Below the pieces are notes generated by a model. That model did not search any database. It was not told the DNA's origin and worked only from the letters and a program-made list of their open reading frames with translations. This document shows positions 27,638-37,408 of a DNA stretch of 64,000 nt, piece after piece. Within the stretch, counting starts at the first letter, position 1. Each line of letters opens with the position of its first letter. The translations under genes were made by a program, and so were the position numbers. Source of the stretch: Paramoeba atlantica (lineage: Eukaryota; Discosea); contig CDRNVI010000103.1 in the NCBI GenBank assembly GCA_977017575.1, positions 62,001 through 126,000 of the forward strand, read 5' to 3'.

Positions 27638-29557
27638 ATGATGCCTCGATATCTATTTCTTCGTTCCCTCTCTCTTAAACTGGTTCGATCTGGAACCCTT
27701 CTCCACCTTTCGCATCGTTCCTACACCAACGCGATCGTCTATGGCTCGGGCAGACTGGGTACCGCTCTAATTGCTGCACTTTCCAGAGCTCACACTCCCC
27801 CCGAACGATCTACCCGGAAGGAAGAAACGAGACCCAAGTCGAGTACGAATCCTACTTCGAGCAAACGAACCAATTCTTCTTCCTCTCCCTATTGGAATGC
27901 CTACCGTGCGCTATCGCTCCCTCTTCGCCTGGGGTTTGTTGTGCGAGATACCGAAGCGGCTCAGAGCTTACGTCATAAACGACAGTCACCTGTTTTTTCA
28001 CAATATCAGTTGCCTCGTTCGGTTTCTATTCTGTCTAATGGCTTGGAGGTGGAATCGTTTTTAGAATCGCCCTCGGAGAGGGACAATTTGCCTCCTGTTG
28101 TTTTCCTAGCGCTCCCGACTCGTGCACTACGGGAGGTGATTCAACCCGGCAGCGGGTTTCGTGCGTTGTTTCCAAAATCCGCCAATTGGCCTTCGATTTC
28201 CCCAATTGTTGACTTAAGAAGTGCGAAATCGAAACAAAAACTCGGAGAACAGGAGAAAAAAGAGACAACAACAACGCAAAACGAAAATACGGATTCCGGC
28301 GATCGTTCTCAAAGCTCTTTGAGAAGGAAGCCATCTTGTATTCCAAAAGACGCTCCCCTCCCTCTCGTTGTGTTGGCTACCCGCGGGGTGGATGAGGAGG
28401 GTCGGCTGCCTCATCAGTACCTTCCGTGTGGGGTCCCGTACGTCTACCTCGGTGGTCCAATGGACCCGAGTGATATTGTCGACGGCAAGCCGACATTTAT
28501 TGTGGCCTCCGGAAACGCAGGTGAAAAATATGAAACCCTTGTTCGGGAAATGCTCACCTGCGAGGATCTGCGGTATCCCTTTGTGGTTGGCACTGTGTCC
28601 TCTAGGAAACAGCCGTCATCATCTCCGGACACACGCGTACATCACAGTACCCCTCTGTCGGGTATTGGTGTGCTCGACCTGCCTCTGATTGCCCAGCCGG
28701 AGGGGAGAAACAATCAAACCAGCCCTCAATGTAACGAAACCGGACAAGATGAAAAGGATTCAGCTCCAAATTGGGTTTCCCCTATTTCTTCCTCTTCTTG
28801 TTCATCTGAATTCTCTTCGGGGACTTCGCTAGAGACCGCAATTTGTGCCGCATTTGGCCATTTCATCGCTCTCGGCTGTGGGGTGTTAAGCACCCAGTGG
28901 GGAGGCTCCTTCTCTCCGTTCTGTGCCTACCTCACGCGTTGTACCGAGGAGGTCCATGAGTTTCTCCACGCTCTCGGACTGAACGCTTCTGTGGCCTATT
29001 CCGTCGCAGGTCTTGGAGAGTTTCTCTCCTATGCCAGCGCGCGGAGGAGTTCGTATTTTGTAATGGGCACACGACTCGCCCATGGCCTCCCGGGGTCGTA
29101 TATTTCGCAAAAAACCAAACATCACGAGCCCCATGAAGCGGCACTGGAGCTGTTGGGGATTACCAAGTGGTTGGATCATGTAGAGGGGTTGCTGGTGAGA
29201 GCCCGGCAGAGCCCATCTCCGGAAAAAGAGCAAAAAAACAACGCTGCCGAGGGTTTGCAATATGGAGAGTGTGAGACAAATGGGGAGGACGAACGCTCTC
29301 CGCTACCTTTGCTGCGCGCCACAGTGAAAGTGCTCCGAAATGAGCGCCGGGTATCGGAGTTTGCGGTGCTCGCGCTCGCTCCCTCGGCTGAGCAAATGAG
29401 GTATCGGAGTGTACAACATCCGTTGCTGTCCACCATGAACGTATTTTTTCATCACGTCGAACAGCCTAGTACACAGACAAAGGATGCAATGGAGCAACTG
29501 CGATTGTCGACCCCCGCGCCCCCGCCCGCGATACGCTCCTGGATGGGGATGAAGTGA
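27638..29557 (+). CDS. divergent glycerol-3-phosphate dehydrogenase-fold protein, active site altered
   Basis: A 639-aa protein; the family is usually about 350. The NAD-binding Rossmann motif is intact (VYGSGRLGTAL, about residue 36), followed by VFLALPTRALREVI, VVLATRGVDEEG, YLGGPMDPSDI..PTFIVASGN and the C-terminal helical domain (FGHFIALGCGVLSTQWGG.., then VAGLGEFLSYASARRSS). Large insertions rich in Ser, Lys and Glu separate the blocks. The catalytic Lys of KGVDEG is Arg here, the ALKN lysine is replaced (AAFG), and the ADL aspartate is Glu. The N-terminus (FLRSLSLKLVRSG..LSHRSY) looks mitochondrial. The C-terminus (WMGMK) is not a glycosomal PTS1. Probably an NAD-binding or pseudo-enzyme derivative. 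Confidence 0.7.
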   Translation: MMPRYLFLRSLSLKLVRSGTLLHLSHRSYTNAIVYGSGRLGTALIAALSRAHTPPERSTRKEETRPKSSTNPTSSKRTNSSSSPYWNAYRALSLPLRLGFVVRDTEAAQSLRHKRQSPVFSQYQLPRSVSILSNGLEVESFLESPSERDNLPPVVFLALPTRALREVIQPGSGFRALFPKSANWPSISPIVDLRSAKSKQKLGEQEKKETTTTQNENTDSGDRSQSSLRRKPSCIPKDAPLPLVVLATRGVDEEGRLPHQYLPCGVPYVYLGGPMDPSDIVDGKPTFIVASGNAGEKYETLVREMLTCEDLRYPFVVGTVSSRKQPSSSPDTRVHHSTPLSGIGVLDLPLIAQPEGRNNQTSPQCNETGQDEKDSAPNWVSPISSSSCSSEFSSGTSLETAICAAFGHFIALGCGVLSTQWGGSFSPFCAYLTRCTEEVHEFLHALGLNASVAYSVAGLGEFLSYASARRSSYFVMGTRLAHGLPGSYISQKTKHHEPHEAALELLGITKWLDHVEGLLVRARQSPSPEKEQKNNAAEGLQYGECETNGEDERSPLPLLRATVKVLRNERRVSEFAVLALAPSAEQMRYRSVQHPLLSTMNVFFHHVEQPSTQTKDAMEQLRLSTPAPPPAIRSWMGMK

Positions 29558-29838
29558 AAGGCGAAAGTTTGGCAAAACGGAATTACGTTCCCTCACACAA
29601 CACGTATGGAAGACAAGCCAAAGTACTGTGTTGGATACAGCTTTGCGGGTCGTTGTGGGGTATGTCTCGACTGACCCTTAGTTTTCTCTTTCTAAAGAAC
29701 CATAAGTTCTTTTAGTTTCTTGCACCTTCTGATCCAGAAGATTAAATTTATTTCTAAAGTGTTAAGCCGAATAAAAATGCAAGTGATGTCGCCTACGTCT
29801 ATGAACTTATCCGTTACTCAAGGATTTTCGGGGTTTGT

Positions 29839-30828
29839 TTGAACACGCTATTTTTTCAAGTTTTTTATTTCGTGAGAAATAGAAAGCCGAAAACGCCCTT
29901 GGATAAGATTAATCTTGCTTGTAAAATGTTTCTCTGCTTTTATTTCATGCTCATCATGACGTTAACGCTCCACGTACATCTATCGGATACACAACAACCT
30001 TCAATCAAACGTCAGCCAACCGATCCGACTTCAGAGTTTCCTATATCGATTATTCGTGCCAGTAAAGTAAACACGAATCTACCACAAGAATATGAACTCG
30101 CTCGATTTATTGAAGATATGAAGAATCCTGACCCTTCATGGAACACATCGACGCCTGCGTGTGAGTGGAATTATGTACACTGTGATGATAGCCAACGTGT
30201 TACAAAACTTGATTGGAAATGGGTAAGAAAGACTCATAGATCCGCTCTGGTTGCTGCAGGCATACTAAGATGGGAATGGTTGCCTCGAACATTGCTTTCT
30301 TGTGACGTATACCACAACCTGTTTACAGGTCCAGTATCGCTTGATGTGTTACCACCTCTCCTTATTTCGCTGAAGCTATCATGGAACAAGTTTACCGGTT
30401 CATTGGACTTTGTTCATTTGCCGCCCATGTTAGAAGAACTCCGGTTAAACAAGAACGAATTTGAATGGCGTGTTGACTTGACACAACTGCCACAGAATTT
30501 ACGTCATCTAGACTTCTCGGAGAACAACCTTTCTGGTCATCTTCAGCTTTCTTGTCTACCGGACAAAATGCGATCTCTTAATTTGTCATCGAATCAATTT
30601 TCGGGATCTCTTTCGCTCCAACATTTACCAGCCTCGCTTAGAGGTCTAACCTGTTCCTCTAATTCCTTCTCGGGTTCAGTCAAGTTTGATTCTCTTCCGG
30701 CAGGAATGAAACTACTGTGTCTAGGGATGAATATAGATTTGTATGGTGAGATTGATGGGTCCCTTTTACCTAAGAAGCTGAAGACCTTGAATTTCCACAG
30801 TACAAAAATTGTGTATAAACGCGGATAG
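29839..30828 (+). CDS. LRR protein, subfamily B
   Basis: A 329-aa frame. An internal ATG at 29926 (MFLCFYFMLIMTLTLHVHLSDTQ) gives a hydrophobic leader that could act as a signal peptide or anchor. The cap is NTNLPQEYELARFIEDM..SWNTSTPACEWNYVHCDD with both Cys. A nine-residue insertion (KTHRSALVA) follows the cap and is not seen in other members. About eight LRRs follow (LPxxLRxLxxSxNxLSG). The C-cap is LPKKLKTLNFHSTKIVYKRG, very close to that of the gene at 9508. Confidence 0.88.
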   Translation: MNTLFFQVFYFVRNRKPKTPLDKINLACKMFLCFYFMLIMTLTLHVHLSDTQQPSIKRQPTDPTSEFPISIIRASKVNTNLPQEYELARFIEDMKNPDPSWNTSTPACEWNYVHCDDSQRVTKLDWKWVRKTHRSALVAAGILRWEWLPRTLLSCDVYHNLFTGPVSLDVLPPLLISLKLSWNKFTGSLDFVHLPPMLEELRLNKNEFEWRVDLTQLPQNLRHLDFSENNLSGHLQLSCLPDKMRSLNLSSNQFSGSLSLQHLPASLRGLTCSSNSFSGSVKFDSLPAGMKLLCLGMNIDLYGEIDGSLLPKKLKTLNFHSTKIVYKRG

Positions 30829-31609
30829 CTTTCGTTCGTAACATGATCATCTTATCTTAATCCCCACCATCTAAGATAGGGATACAGGGGGGAAAAAAGT
30901 TATGTCAACGAAAGTCGAGGCAACAAAAGTTGCGTGAACAAAAGTCGTGTTACACTCAACACAATTATTTCTGTAACAAAAAACAGGAAAACAAAAATTT
31001 ATGTATTTTTTATTGTGCAAAATTTTTAAAAATGAAAATTTTATTTAAATTTGTTTTGCTCAAATTCCAAAAAAACTGATTTTTAACCTAAACGAGGGTC
31101 CGGTTTAGCATACCGGTGAGCTCGCACCATACCGGAGGGGTTATGGTACCGTGCGCAGGGCCGATAGCATACCCCCCCCCCTGGTTTTTAGTAGTTCCCC
31201 CTGGTTCTCTTTAGCAGTTCTGAATGGTTGTGCCTAACTCCTTTTTTGTTTGTGTTTAACTTTCTTTTCAATATACACACACAGTACATTACTATTCATA
31301 CCGAATTACCTTCATACCATTACTATTCCACATCTGTCTTTGAATGGTCTGGCTTACCAGTGAGCGTCCGGAGCAATCCGGAATGATTTGGATTGGATTG
31401 GATTTATCCATACCGCCTACATTTCCCCCAACAAAAAAAATCTCCACAAATATTTGTGCAACAGAAATTTGTGAATTTTTTATTGTGCAACAATTTCAAA
31501 AGTGATCAAACCCCATTACTTGAAAGGTATGCCTGTTTGGCCAGTTTCTTTTCTCCCAACTTTGTTTGCGAATTTATTCTAATTTTTTCTTCTGAAGACT
31601 TATTAAAAC
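30829..31609. repeat. intergenic repeats, GTATGGT/ACCGG element remains
   Basis: TTTTTTATTGTGCAAAATTT (about 31008) recurs as TTTTTTATTGTGCAACAATTT (31476). Near 31100-31180 AGCATACCGGTGAGCTCGC, CATACCGGAGG, GGTATGGTACC-like and AGCATACCCCCCCC motifs resemble the family B and C MITE ends but form no complete element. 31355 repeats CTTACCAGTGAGCGTCCGG. Confidence 0.4.
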
Positions 31610-31772
31610 GCTTATTTGGGTTACTCCCGAATCCCCCAACATACGGACATACACCCCCTACTCCCTATACTCGTCCTGTGGGTCTCCGATCCAAACCTCT
31701 CTTACCGGGGGTAAGCCCAAAAAGGGTGAAACCTCTATAGCTGGGGGGTGTATTACTCGGGGGGTCTACGGT
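31610..31772 (+). repeat. family H repeat, copy 2
   Basis: ACGCTTATTTGGGTTACTCC, CGGACATACACCCCCTACTCC, ATCCAAACCTCTCTTACCGGGG and GGGTCTACGGTAG match the copy at 53290-53476 almost throughout. Confidence 0.75.
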
Positions 31773-31828
31773 AGATGATTATCCATCTCCTTCAATAAAT
31801 ATTTTTCATACTTCAATACTTTTCCTTT

Positions 31829-32398
31829 ATGGACATCTTTCGTGCACATAAAGTGCGTGGTACTTCTCTTCCGCCTGAGTTTATGCTTATTCGAATGATT
31901 GAAAATATTCAGAACCCGCATTCATCATGGACGGCAGATATACCAATATCTAAGTGGAAGGGGGTAATGTGTTTGGAAAGCGGTGACATTGACAAAATTA
32001 GGTTTGAAAGGAGTAAGCTACAAGGACCTCTACGGTGGGACATGTTGCCTCGCTCACTGACACACTTTGGTGTTTATTCAAACAAACTAATGGGGGAAGT
32101 AGACCTCAGTGAATTGCCCCCAAAACTGAAATTTTTAGATGGTTCTTATAACATGTTTACGGGAGGACTTGATTTATGTCATCTTCCAATGTCACTTGAA
32201 GAGATCTTCTTTTCTGAGAACAAGTTAAGTGGGCGAGTTGATTTTTCTCATCTTCCACATCGTTTGTGTTCACTTGCTTTGAGACACAATCGATTACTTG
32301 GGGGTGAGATGCGTCTTCGTGAACTTCCTTCAAGTTTAAGTTATCGTCCAATATTTGAAACTTCGATTGTAGTTATTGATGATTCCGCAATAAACTAG
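31829..32398 (+). CDS. short LRR protein, subfamily B, first cap Cys lost
   Basis: A 189-aa protein starting MDIFRAHKVRGTSLPPEFMLIRMIENI. The cap reads SWTADIPISKWKGVMC: the first Cys is replaced by Ser while the second remains, so the usual disulphide or metal pair cannot form. Only four to five LRRs follow. The C-cap (LPSSLSYRPIFETSIVVIDD) matches the short members at 40989 and 58288. The gene is complete at both ends, so the low repeat number reflects repeat loss, not truncation. Confidence 0.85.
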   Translation: MDIFRAHKVRGTSLPPEFMLIRMIENIQNPHSSWTADIPISKWKGVMCLESGDIDKIRFERSKLQGPLRWDMLPRSLTHFGVYSNKLMGEVDLSELPPKLKFLDGSYNMFTGGLDLCHLPMSLEEIFFSENKLSGRVDFSHLPHRLCSLALRHNRLLGGEMRLRELPSSLSYRPIFETSIVVIDDSAIN

Positions 32399-32513
32399 GT
32401 AGCATACTACTTTAAGTACAGTGGTGTAAGATGTCGATTTAAAAAAATAGCATGGTTGAATGAACGAATTACATACACTATCCTATTACTGAATTACATA
32501 CTGTATCTTACAG

Positions 32514-32640
32514 TAACTCAAGAAAGTGTTCAAATGTTTCGACATTTTTCCATATTTCTATTTTGGCCAAAGAGAATCAGAAGATGATGCCGTAGTATAA
32601 GGTAATAGTGTAGGGTGGAGTAGTGCTTACATTCAACTTT
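32514..32640 (-). mobile_element. Tc1 element end fragment
   Basis: CAGTAACTCAAGAAAGTGTTC beside a TA, followed by about 120 bp matching 61292-61440 (GTAGTAT..GTAGTGTAGG.TGGAGTAGTGCTT). It is the 3' end of the Tc1 remnant found whole-ended at 61292. Confidence 0.65.
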
Positions 32641-32641
32641 G

Positions 32642-32731
32642 TCAACGGTCCTCTATTACTGGGGGTCAGCCCAAAAGGATCCAAACCTCTATTACTGGGG
32701 GGGTCTATTACCGGAGGGGTATACGGTAACA
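32642..32731 (+). repeat. family H repeat, copy 3 (short)
   Basis: CTATTACTGGGGGTCAGCCCAAAAGG, CCAAACCTCTATTACTGGGGGG and GAGGGGTATACGGTAAC match the right half of the copies at 31610 and 53290. Confidence 0.7.
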
Positions 32732-32740
32732 AACCATCTA

Positions 32741-33585
32741 AACCACCGTCCGTGTTATATTACCTAGGGACACCTATTGTACCTCCTAGGTATAACAAGT
32801 GTCCCTAGGGTCCTTATTATACCTCCCCCCCTACCGCATCAGAGGCAGGTGTAGAACTTACAGGACCGTAAATTTGGATGTTGGAGGGGTCTAAAATTTG
32901 TAAGCCTTGGCCCATTTTGGAAAGGTATAGCGCATTCGAGAGCTCTCGAACAGGGCTCATGAACGTGCAGGCACGGAATCTCCGTTATTTGGATTTTCGA
33001 ATGCACATAGTACACTTTATTTTTTGGTAGACAAAATCTTTCATTTTTCACAATTTTTCTGATTTTCCCCCTGATTTATGCCACAGACGGGATTACGGAC
33101 GATCACCTTAACGTAAACTCTCCGAAAGGGTTAATTCTTCGCCTGGACACGTAAAAGCATACTGGTACATGCCCTTTGTTGTCGACTACGAGTTTTCTCC
33201 TCACTGCGCGTAAATTTCAATGTTGCGTTTGATGAGTGAAACTTACCAAGAAAGCAGATTGACATTGTCAAGAGTTTTGACCAGTTAGGGTATAGTAACC
33301 ACGAAAATACATGTATTCGTGGCATTTCATATTCTTTTACCCCTGAAGCCTCAGGAAATAAACTTACTCCCACACTCGCACACGTTCTCCCAGGCGTTCC
33401 CCCAGGCCCGTCCCCCCAGGCGCAAGAGGGAAACTTGCAAATGGATCGTAACATGTTGTGGGCAATGTTAAAAATTTCGCGCCGCTTCGCGGCGCGAAAT
33501 TTTTTTCACCCTTTTTGCAAAGCAAAGTTATTATACCTAGGGACACTTATTATACCTCCTAGGTATAATAACCCGGACGGTGGTG
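32741..33585. mobile_element. family E element
   Basis: About 845 bp with inverted ends AACCACCGTCCGTGTTATA and TATAATAACCCGGACGGTGGT, a TA before the left end, and sub-terminal CCTAGGGACACTTATTATACCTCC motifs in both arms. Solo right ends occur at 18902, 58117 and 2045. No convincing protein is encoded. The right end abuts element K copy 2. Confidence 0.75.
33471..33503. repeat. perfect 15-bp hairpin with 3-nt loop
   Basis: AAAATTTCGCGCCGC, loop TTC, then GCGGCGCGAAATTTT, followed by T's (33504-33506). It looks like a bacterial-type terminator but lies inside the family E element in a eukaryote-like sequence, so it is more likely an element structure. Confidence 0.8.
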
Positions 33586-33589
33586 ACCC

Positions 33590-34063
33590 CCCAACAGCGG
33601 ATATCCCGCTTTTCTGTTAGGAGATATTCAATAGCCTTGGGTATGGCCTCTCGCAATTCATGCCTATTTTTCGGACGCAAAGAACTATGAATGTGGTCAT
33701 CCATGATTGACCACAAGTTTTCTATCAAGTTTAAGTCAGATGACTTTGAGGGCCAATCAATAATGTTTAGGCCTGCTTGCAATCCCGCTCGACGGGCTTG
33801 CCCATGACCCGGTGCAATAACAGAGAATTGCATCCTTTAATAGACAATTTTAACGGGATTTGCACAATTTTTACATAAATTTGCATATTTGTTGGAGATT
33901 TTTTTTTATTTTTTTATACCAATTTTTACAGGTGTGTTTAAATAGGCGCAAAATGTCGTTCCGATCATATTCTCGTCGAGATCTCTCTTTTGCAACAAAA
34001 ATCAGGTGAAACGGACACATAGCACAAAAATGGGAGGTGTCCCGATATTGGTGATCCCCCCTG
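33590..34063 (-). mobile_element. element K, copy 2 (Tc1-like), uninterrupted
   Basis: Minus-strand frame 33833-33537 encodes GLNIIDWPSKSSDLNLIENLWSIM, the last DDE block of a Tc1-type transposase, with the preceding catalytic part lost. The right end (GATCCCCCCTG) is followed by TA at 34064-34065. At about 33951-33956 it has the TTAAATAGGCGC site that in copy 1 is interrupted by the 21700-23255 Tc1. Confidence 0.8.
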
Positions 34064-34228
34064 TATTATTTAAATAGCGATTTAAATAATATACCGTTCC
34101 CCGGGTTACACTAACTTCGCTATTTTTCTTTAGTTTCTTTTGAACCGCTTTTTAATGGTTACAAAGAACACAAAACAACACCCCTAGCCTCCCCCCCGTA
34201 GTCTCGCACGTCGTCTCAACATCATCAC

Positions 34229-35185
34229 ATGTCACCTCTTCCCCTTCCATTCCACCTCCGTACCCTTACCTCCAGTACTATCACAACCCCCGTTGCGTCG
34301 TTTTTTCACCCCTTCTCACTTCCTTACCCAATCCCCTTCTCTCCTCTCGGCTTCCCCTCTCCCCGATCCGATATCATAATCCCCGCCCCATGGTCCTTCC
34401 CGAGTCGTCTCCCTTCCCGTTCTCCCCCAACCCCCACAATCACAACAACCCCTCTACTTCCTCCCCACTCGACCTCCATGCTCTCACGACCACAACACCC
34501 AACTCATCTACACCCCCACACCCCCTCCCCTTCCCCCTCCCCCACCCCCACCCCCCTCTACACCACCAGTCCCTACTTTCAAAAATCCTTTTTCTCTTTT
34601 TTATTTCTCTCCACACTCTCCTTCATGGTTTGGCTACGTAACCAATCCATTGCCTCCTGCTCTGTAGGAGACCCCAACGAGACCCTTCCCAACGGGTCAC
34701 CTTTACAAAACAACAGTTGTTGTAATCCCCACAACTCGTGTAACGGATCACCACGCCTTAAGTATTGTGACACCCCCGAGGAGGTCGAATCCGTGATCCG
34801 CTCACGTGACCCGAATCGACCCCCTTGGCCGGTGCTTCACCACCGGGCCACGCAGATGCGTGAGGGGAAGCTCCCGCTCACGGGGGTGCAGGAGCTGTGG
34901 GAGGCCACCGCCTACTACTACCCCGCGGACTGGCTGATTCCGCTGGAGTTGGCCCAGGTGTTAAAGTACACCACGGGGCGGTACCTGAAACGAGTGGTAC
35001 GGGACCCCGAGGGGTTCCGACGGGAGCTGATGGTCCAGCTGATTCAAATCAAGCATGGACGGGTGAGAGGGGTGGACCGGGTGAGTGGGGAGTTGTGGGA
35101 GATTTTGAGTGGGGCGATTGAGGAGTTGAGTCGGATGGATTTTCGGGATATGGAGGAGATACCGATTGCACCGACCCATCGGTAG
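34229..35185 (+). CDS. protein of unknown function with conserved C-terminal half
   Basis: A 318-aa frame. The first ~125 residues are Pro/Ser/Thr-rich (C-rich DNA), followed by a hydrophobic segment (FFSFLFLSTLSFMVWL, about residues 123-138). After a Cys/Asn-rich linker comes a folded-looking region of about 145 residues: WPVLHHRATQMREGKLPLTGVQELWEATAYYYPADWLIPLELAQVLKY, then a helical end. The phrase ELxEAxxYYPxDWLxPLE has a faint similarity to C-terminal regions of some aromatic amino-acid hydroxylases, but no iron-binding His/Glu set is present, so function is not assigned. Strong C-to-G skew along the gene. Starts at 34229 or later. Confidence 0.65.
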   Translation: MSPLPLPFHLRTLTSSTITTPVASFFHPFSLPYPIPFSPLGFPSPRSDIIIPAPWSFPSRLPSRSPPTPTITTTPLLPPHSTSMLSRPQHPTHLHPHTPSPSPSPTPTPLYTTSPYFQKSFFSFLFLSTLSFMVWLRNQSIASCSVGDPNETLPNGSPLQNNSCCNPHNSCNGSPRLKYCDTPEEVESVIRSRDPNRPPWPVLHHRATQMREGKLPLTGVQELWEATAYYYPADWLIPLELAQVLKYTTGRYLKRVVRDPEGFRRELMVQLIQIKHGRVRGVDRVSGELWEILSGAIEELSRMDFRDMEEIPIAPTHR

Positions 35186-35508
35186 ATGTAGGGGAGGGGG
35201 GGGAAGAGGGTTGCGATGGAAGAGAAAGGGAAGGAGGGGGGTAGAGAACAGAACCTGTAGATTAGAATGGATTCAATTTTTGAGAAGAATACGTTTCTTG
35301 TGAAATGTTGAGTATGTTTATGGCACACCGTTTTGAGGTGTTACTACACACCTCAGGGTTAAAATGCATTACAAACTACTGTAAGCATGATGTCTTGGGT
35401 ACAAAAATATCTAACTCATCCGTATTCTGGGAACGCTTTTTGATAGGTGCGGCAAGGTTTTTGAGGTAAAGTCCCCCTCATTTTCTCAGACCCCCCCTGT
35501 ACGATATA

Positions 35509-36146
35509 AACCATGTTCCAGGATAGTATACCCATGCCCACTTAAACCACATACCTGTTTAACATACCTATACCTTAGATAACATACCGGGGGCTATGTT
35601 ATTCTGGCCTGCGACAGTTAACATACCCCCCCTCGTCCCACGGCTTTTTTGTGCAACGGTATAAAACTCCAACCGTAATATCACGTACTTTTTTAACAAA
35701 ATGTTTCTTTTATACGTTTTTGGATGTATTTTGATACGTTTTAGCATTTAGTACTACACGCGGTACATCTTTAGATACAGGTTCTATCTGTGAGAGTGAT
35801 TTTCTTTTCTTTCCTATTTCATTACCAGTCTACTTAACATACATGTACCTATACCTTGATAACATACCTATACCTTGGATAACATACCGGGAGGGTATGT
35901 TAAATGGGTACGTGGTTTAGTATACCTACCCCCCCCTCCCAGCAACAGGAGCGGGAGAAGTCCCTTTTTTAGAAGCGACAGAGCAACTTTTCTAGCAATC
36001 ACACGGTAAGAAATCGCATTTTAAGGTCAAAACACCATTTTTCTAGGAATTACAGATAGGAAAAAACAAATTTGCTTTTTAGACAAAATTTAGTATACTG
36101 TACCCACTTAGTATACTTACTAGGTATACTATCCTGGAACATGGTT
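35509..36146. mobile_element. family C MITE, complete, carrying a nested family B MITE
   Basis: Ends AACCATGTTCCAGGATAGTATACC and its inverted partner, flanked by TA (35507-35508, 36147-36148). Its left arm is split by the family B MITE (35545-35917). It sits about 80 bp upstream of the LRR pseudogene start. Confidence 0.88.
35545..35917. mobile_element. family B MITE, copy 2 (nested)
   Basis: Ends AACCACATACC..GGTACGTGGTT, flanked by TA (35543-35544, 35918-35919). It is about 90 percent alike copy 1 at 1111 by eye, apart from an extra AACATACATGTACC block near the right end. Confidence 0.88.
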
Positions 36147-36228
36147 TAATTCTAGGTTCTATCTCCTTACATGGTGTACTCTTTCTTGTTTTACAAACGA
36201 TCTTATAATTTTATCTTCTAGTATCTTT

Positions 36229-37065
36229 ATGTTTATCTTAAGTGCTGCGGACGGCTTGACTTTAAGAAAATCTTCTCGAGTTCGTGGGGCTCTACTGCCG
36301 CAGGAATATGATCTTTCTCGAGCGCTGCGCAACGTTTCTAATCTTTGAACCACGTGGACCACAGACAATTCTGCATGTAAGTGGATGGGGGTAAAATGTG
36401 ATGCTGAACTACAGGTTATAGAAATCAAGTGGAGTTATATGGGCCTTGAGGGTACGGTTTCATGGCGAGATTTTCCTCGAACACTTCGAGTTCTTATCAT
36501 GGGACAATCTGCAGCATGGTACAGGAATAGGCTCACAGGATCTCTATCGAGTCCTGATTTACCACCGTTACTCGCAATGTTTAACATCGAATTCAACAAT
36601 TTTAGCGGTGAAATATCCCTAGAATATCTGCCAGCTAACCTGCTATCATTTGAAGTCGCACAAAATTCCTTTGAAGGCACAGCATCAATTCATGCACTTC
36701 CTTTGACACTAATTAAGCTGGATCTTGATAAGAACCTTTTCTCAGGGCGGTTAAATTTAATGAATTTGCCTTCAAAATTCGAACGTCTTCTCATGTCGAA
36801 TAATATGTTCAGTGGGAGTATCGTTCTGACGCATCTACCAAACACGATATTGTACGTTGATTTGTCAGACAACAATCTAAGCGGGGAAATTGATTTGTCC
36901 TCTCTCCCACCAGTACTCACTGATTTATCTTTACGTAACAATAACTTCTTCGGACACATAGACCTCTCTAATACGCCGGATTCTCTGTTACGGGTAGATA
37001 TTCTTCGTAACAACATTACTTCTGTGACACCATACCCATTCCCCGACATTTTGCTTCTTCGCTAA
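36229..37065 (+). pseudogene. LRR gene, subfamily A, with one premature TGA
   Basis: From ATG at 36229 the frame runs without a shift to 37065 (278 residues plus one stop). It encodes MFILSAADGLTLRKSSRVRGALLPQEYDLSRALRNVSNL, an in-frame TGA at 36346-36348, then TTWTTDNSACKWMGVKCDA and about eight LRRs ending in the subfamily A C-cap (NNITSVTPYPFPDI). The TGA stands where the paralogues have His; a CGA codon changed by one base would explain it. All other features are intact, so decay is recent. An ATG at 36385 could give a 226-aa protein lacking the cap, or the TGA could be read through. Confidence 0.8.
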
Positions 37066-37408
37066 TTGGGGATACGGGCATTTAAATGCAATCATTGCAA
37101 TGCATTTGCATTCTTCCCATCTCCAACTCTTGTTTTGCTATTTGGCACAATATGATATTGTACCCTCTTTCTTAGACACTGTTATTCACTCACTAGGTTT
37201 TTTTAGAATCCATTTTTAGTAGAATCCATCACTGCCATAAAGATGAGAAATAGAGAAACACGGTACCAGCATATCTCTCTTTTGTTTAGAAAAACAGACA
37301 TTTAGGTATTTTCTATAACCACAACCTCAGAACACATGAGAGAAAGAATATTACTACGTTGCACATTCATTCCTAAGATTTGCATTTCAGAGCAGTGAAA
37401 CGACTTCA
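37066..37408. other. intergenic, no gene seen
   Basis: 343 bp, AT-rich spacer without recognised elements. Confidence 0.5.

Noticed and set aside
34760-35185. Aromatic amino-acid hydroxylase
   Set aside because: Only a short phrase is reminiscent; the conserved His-His-Glu iron site is not found.
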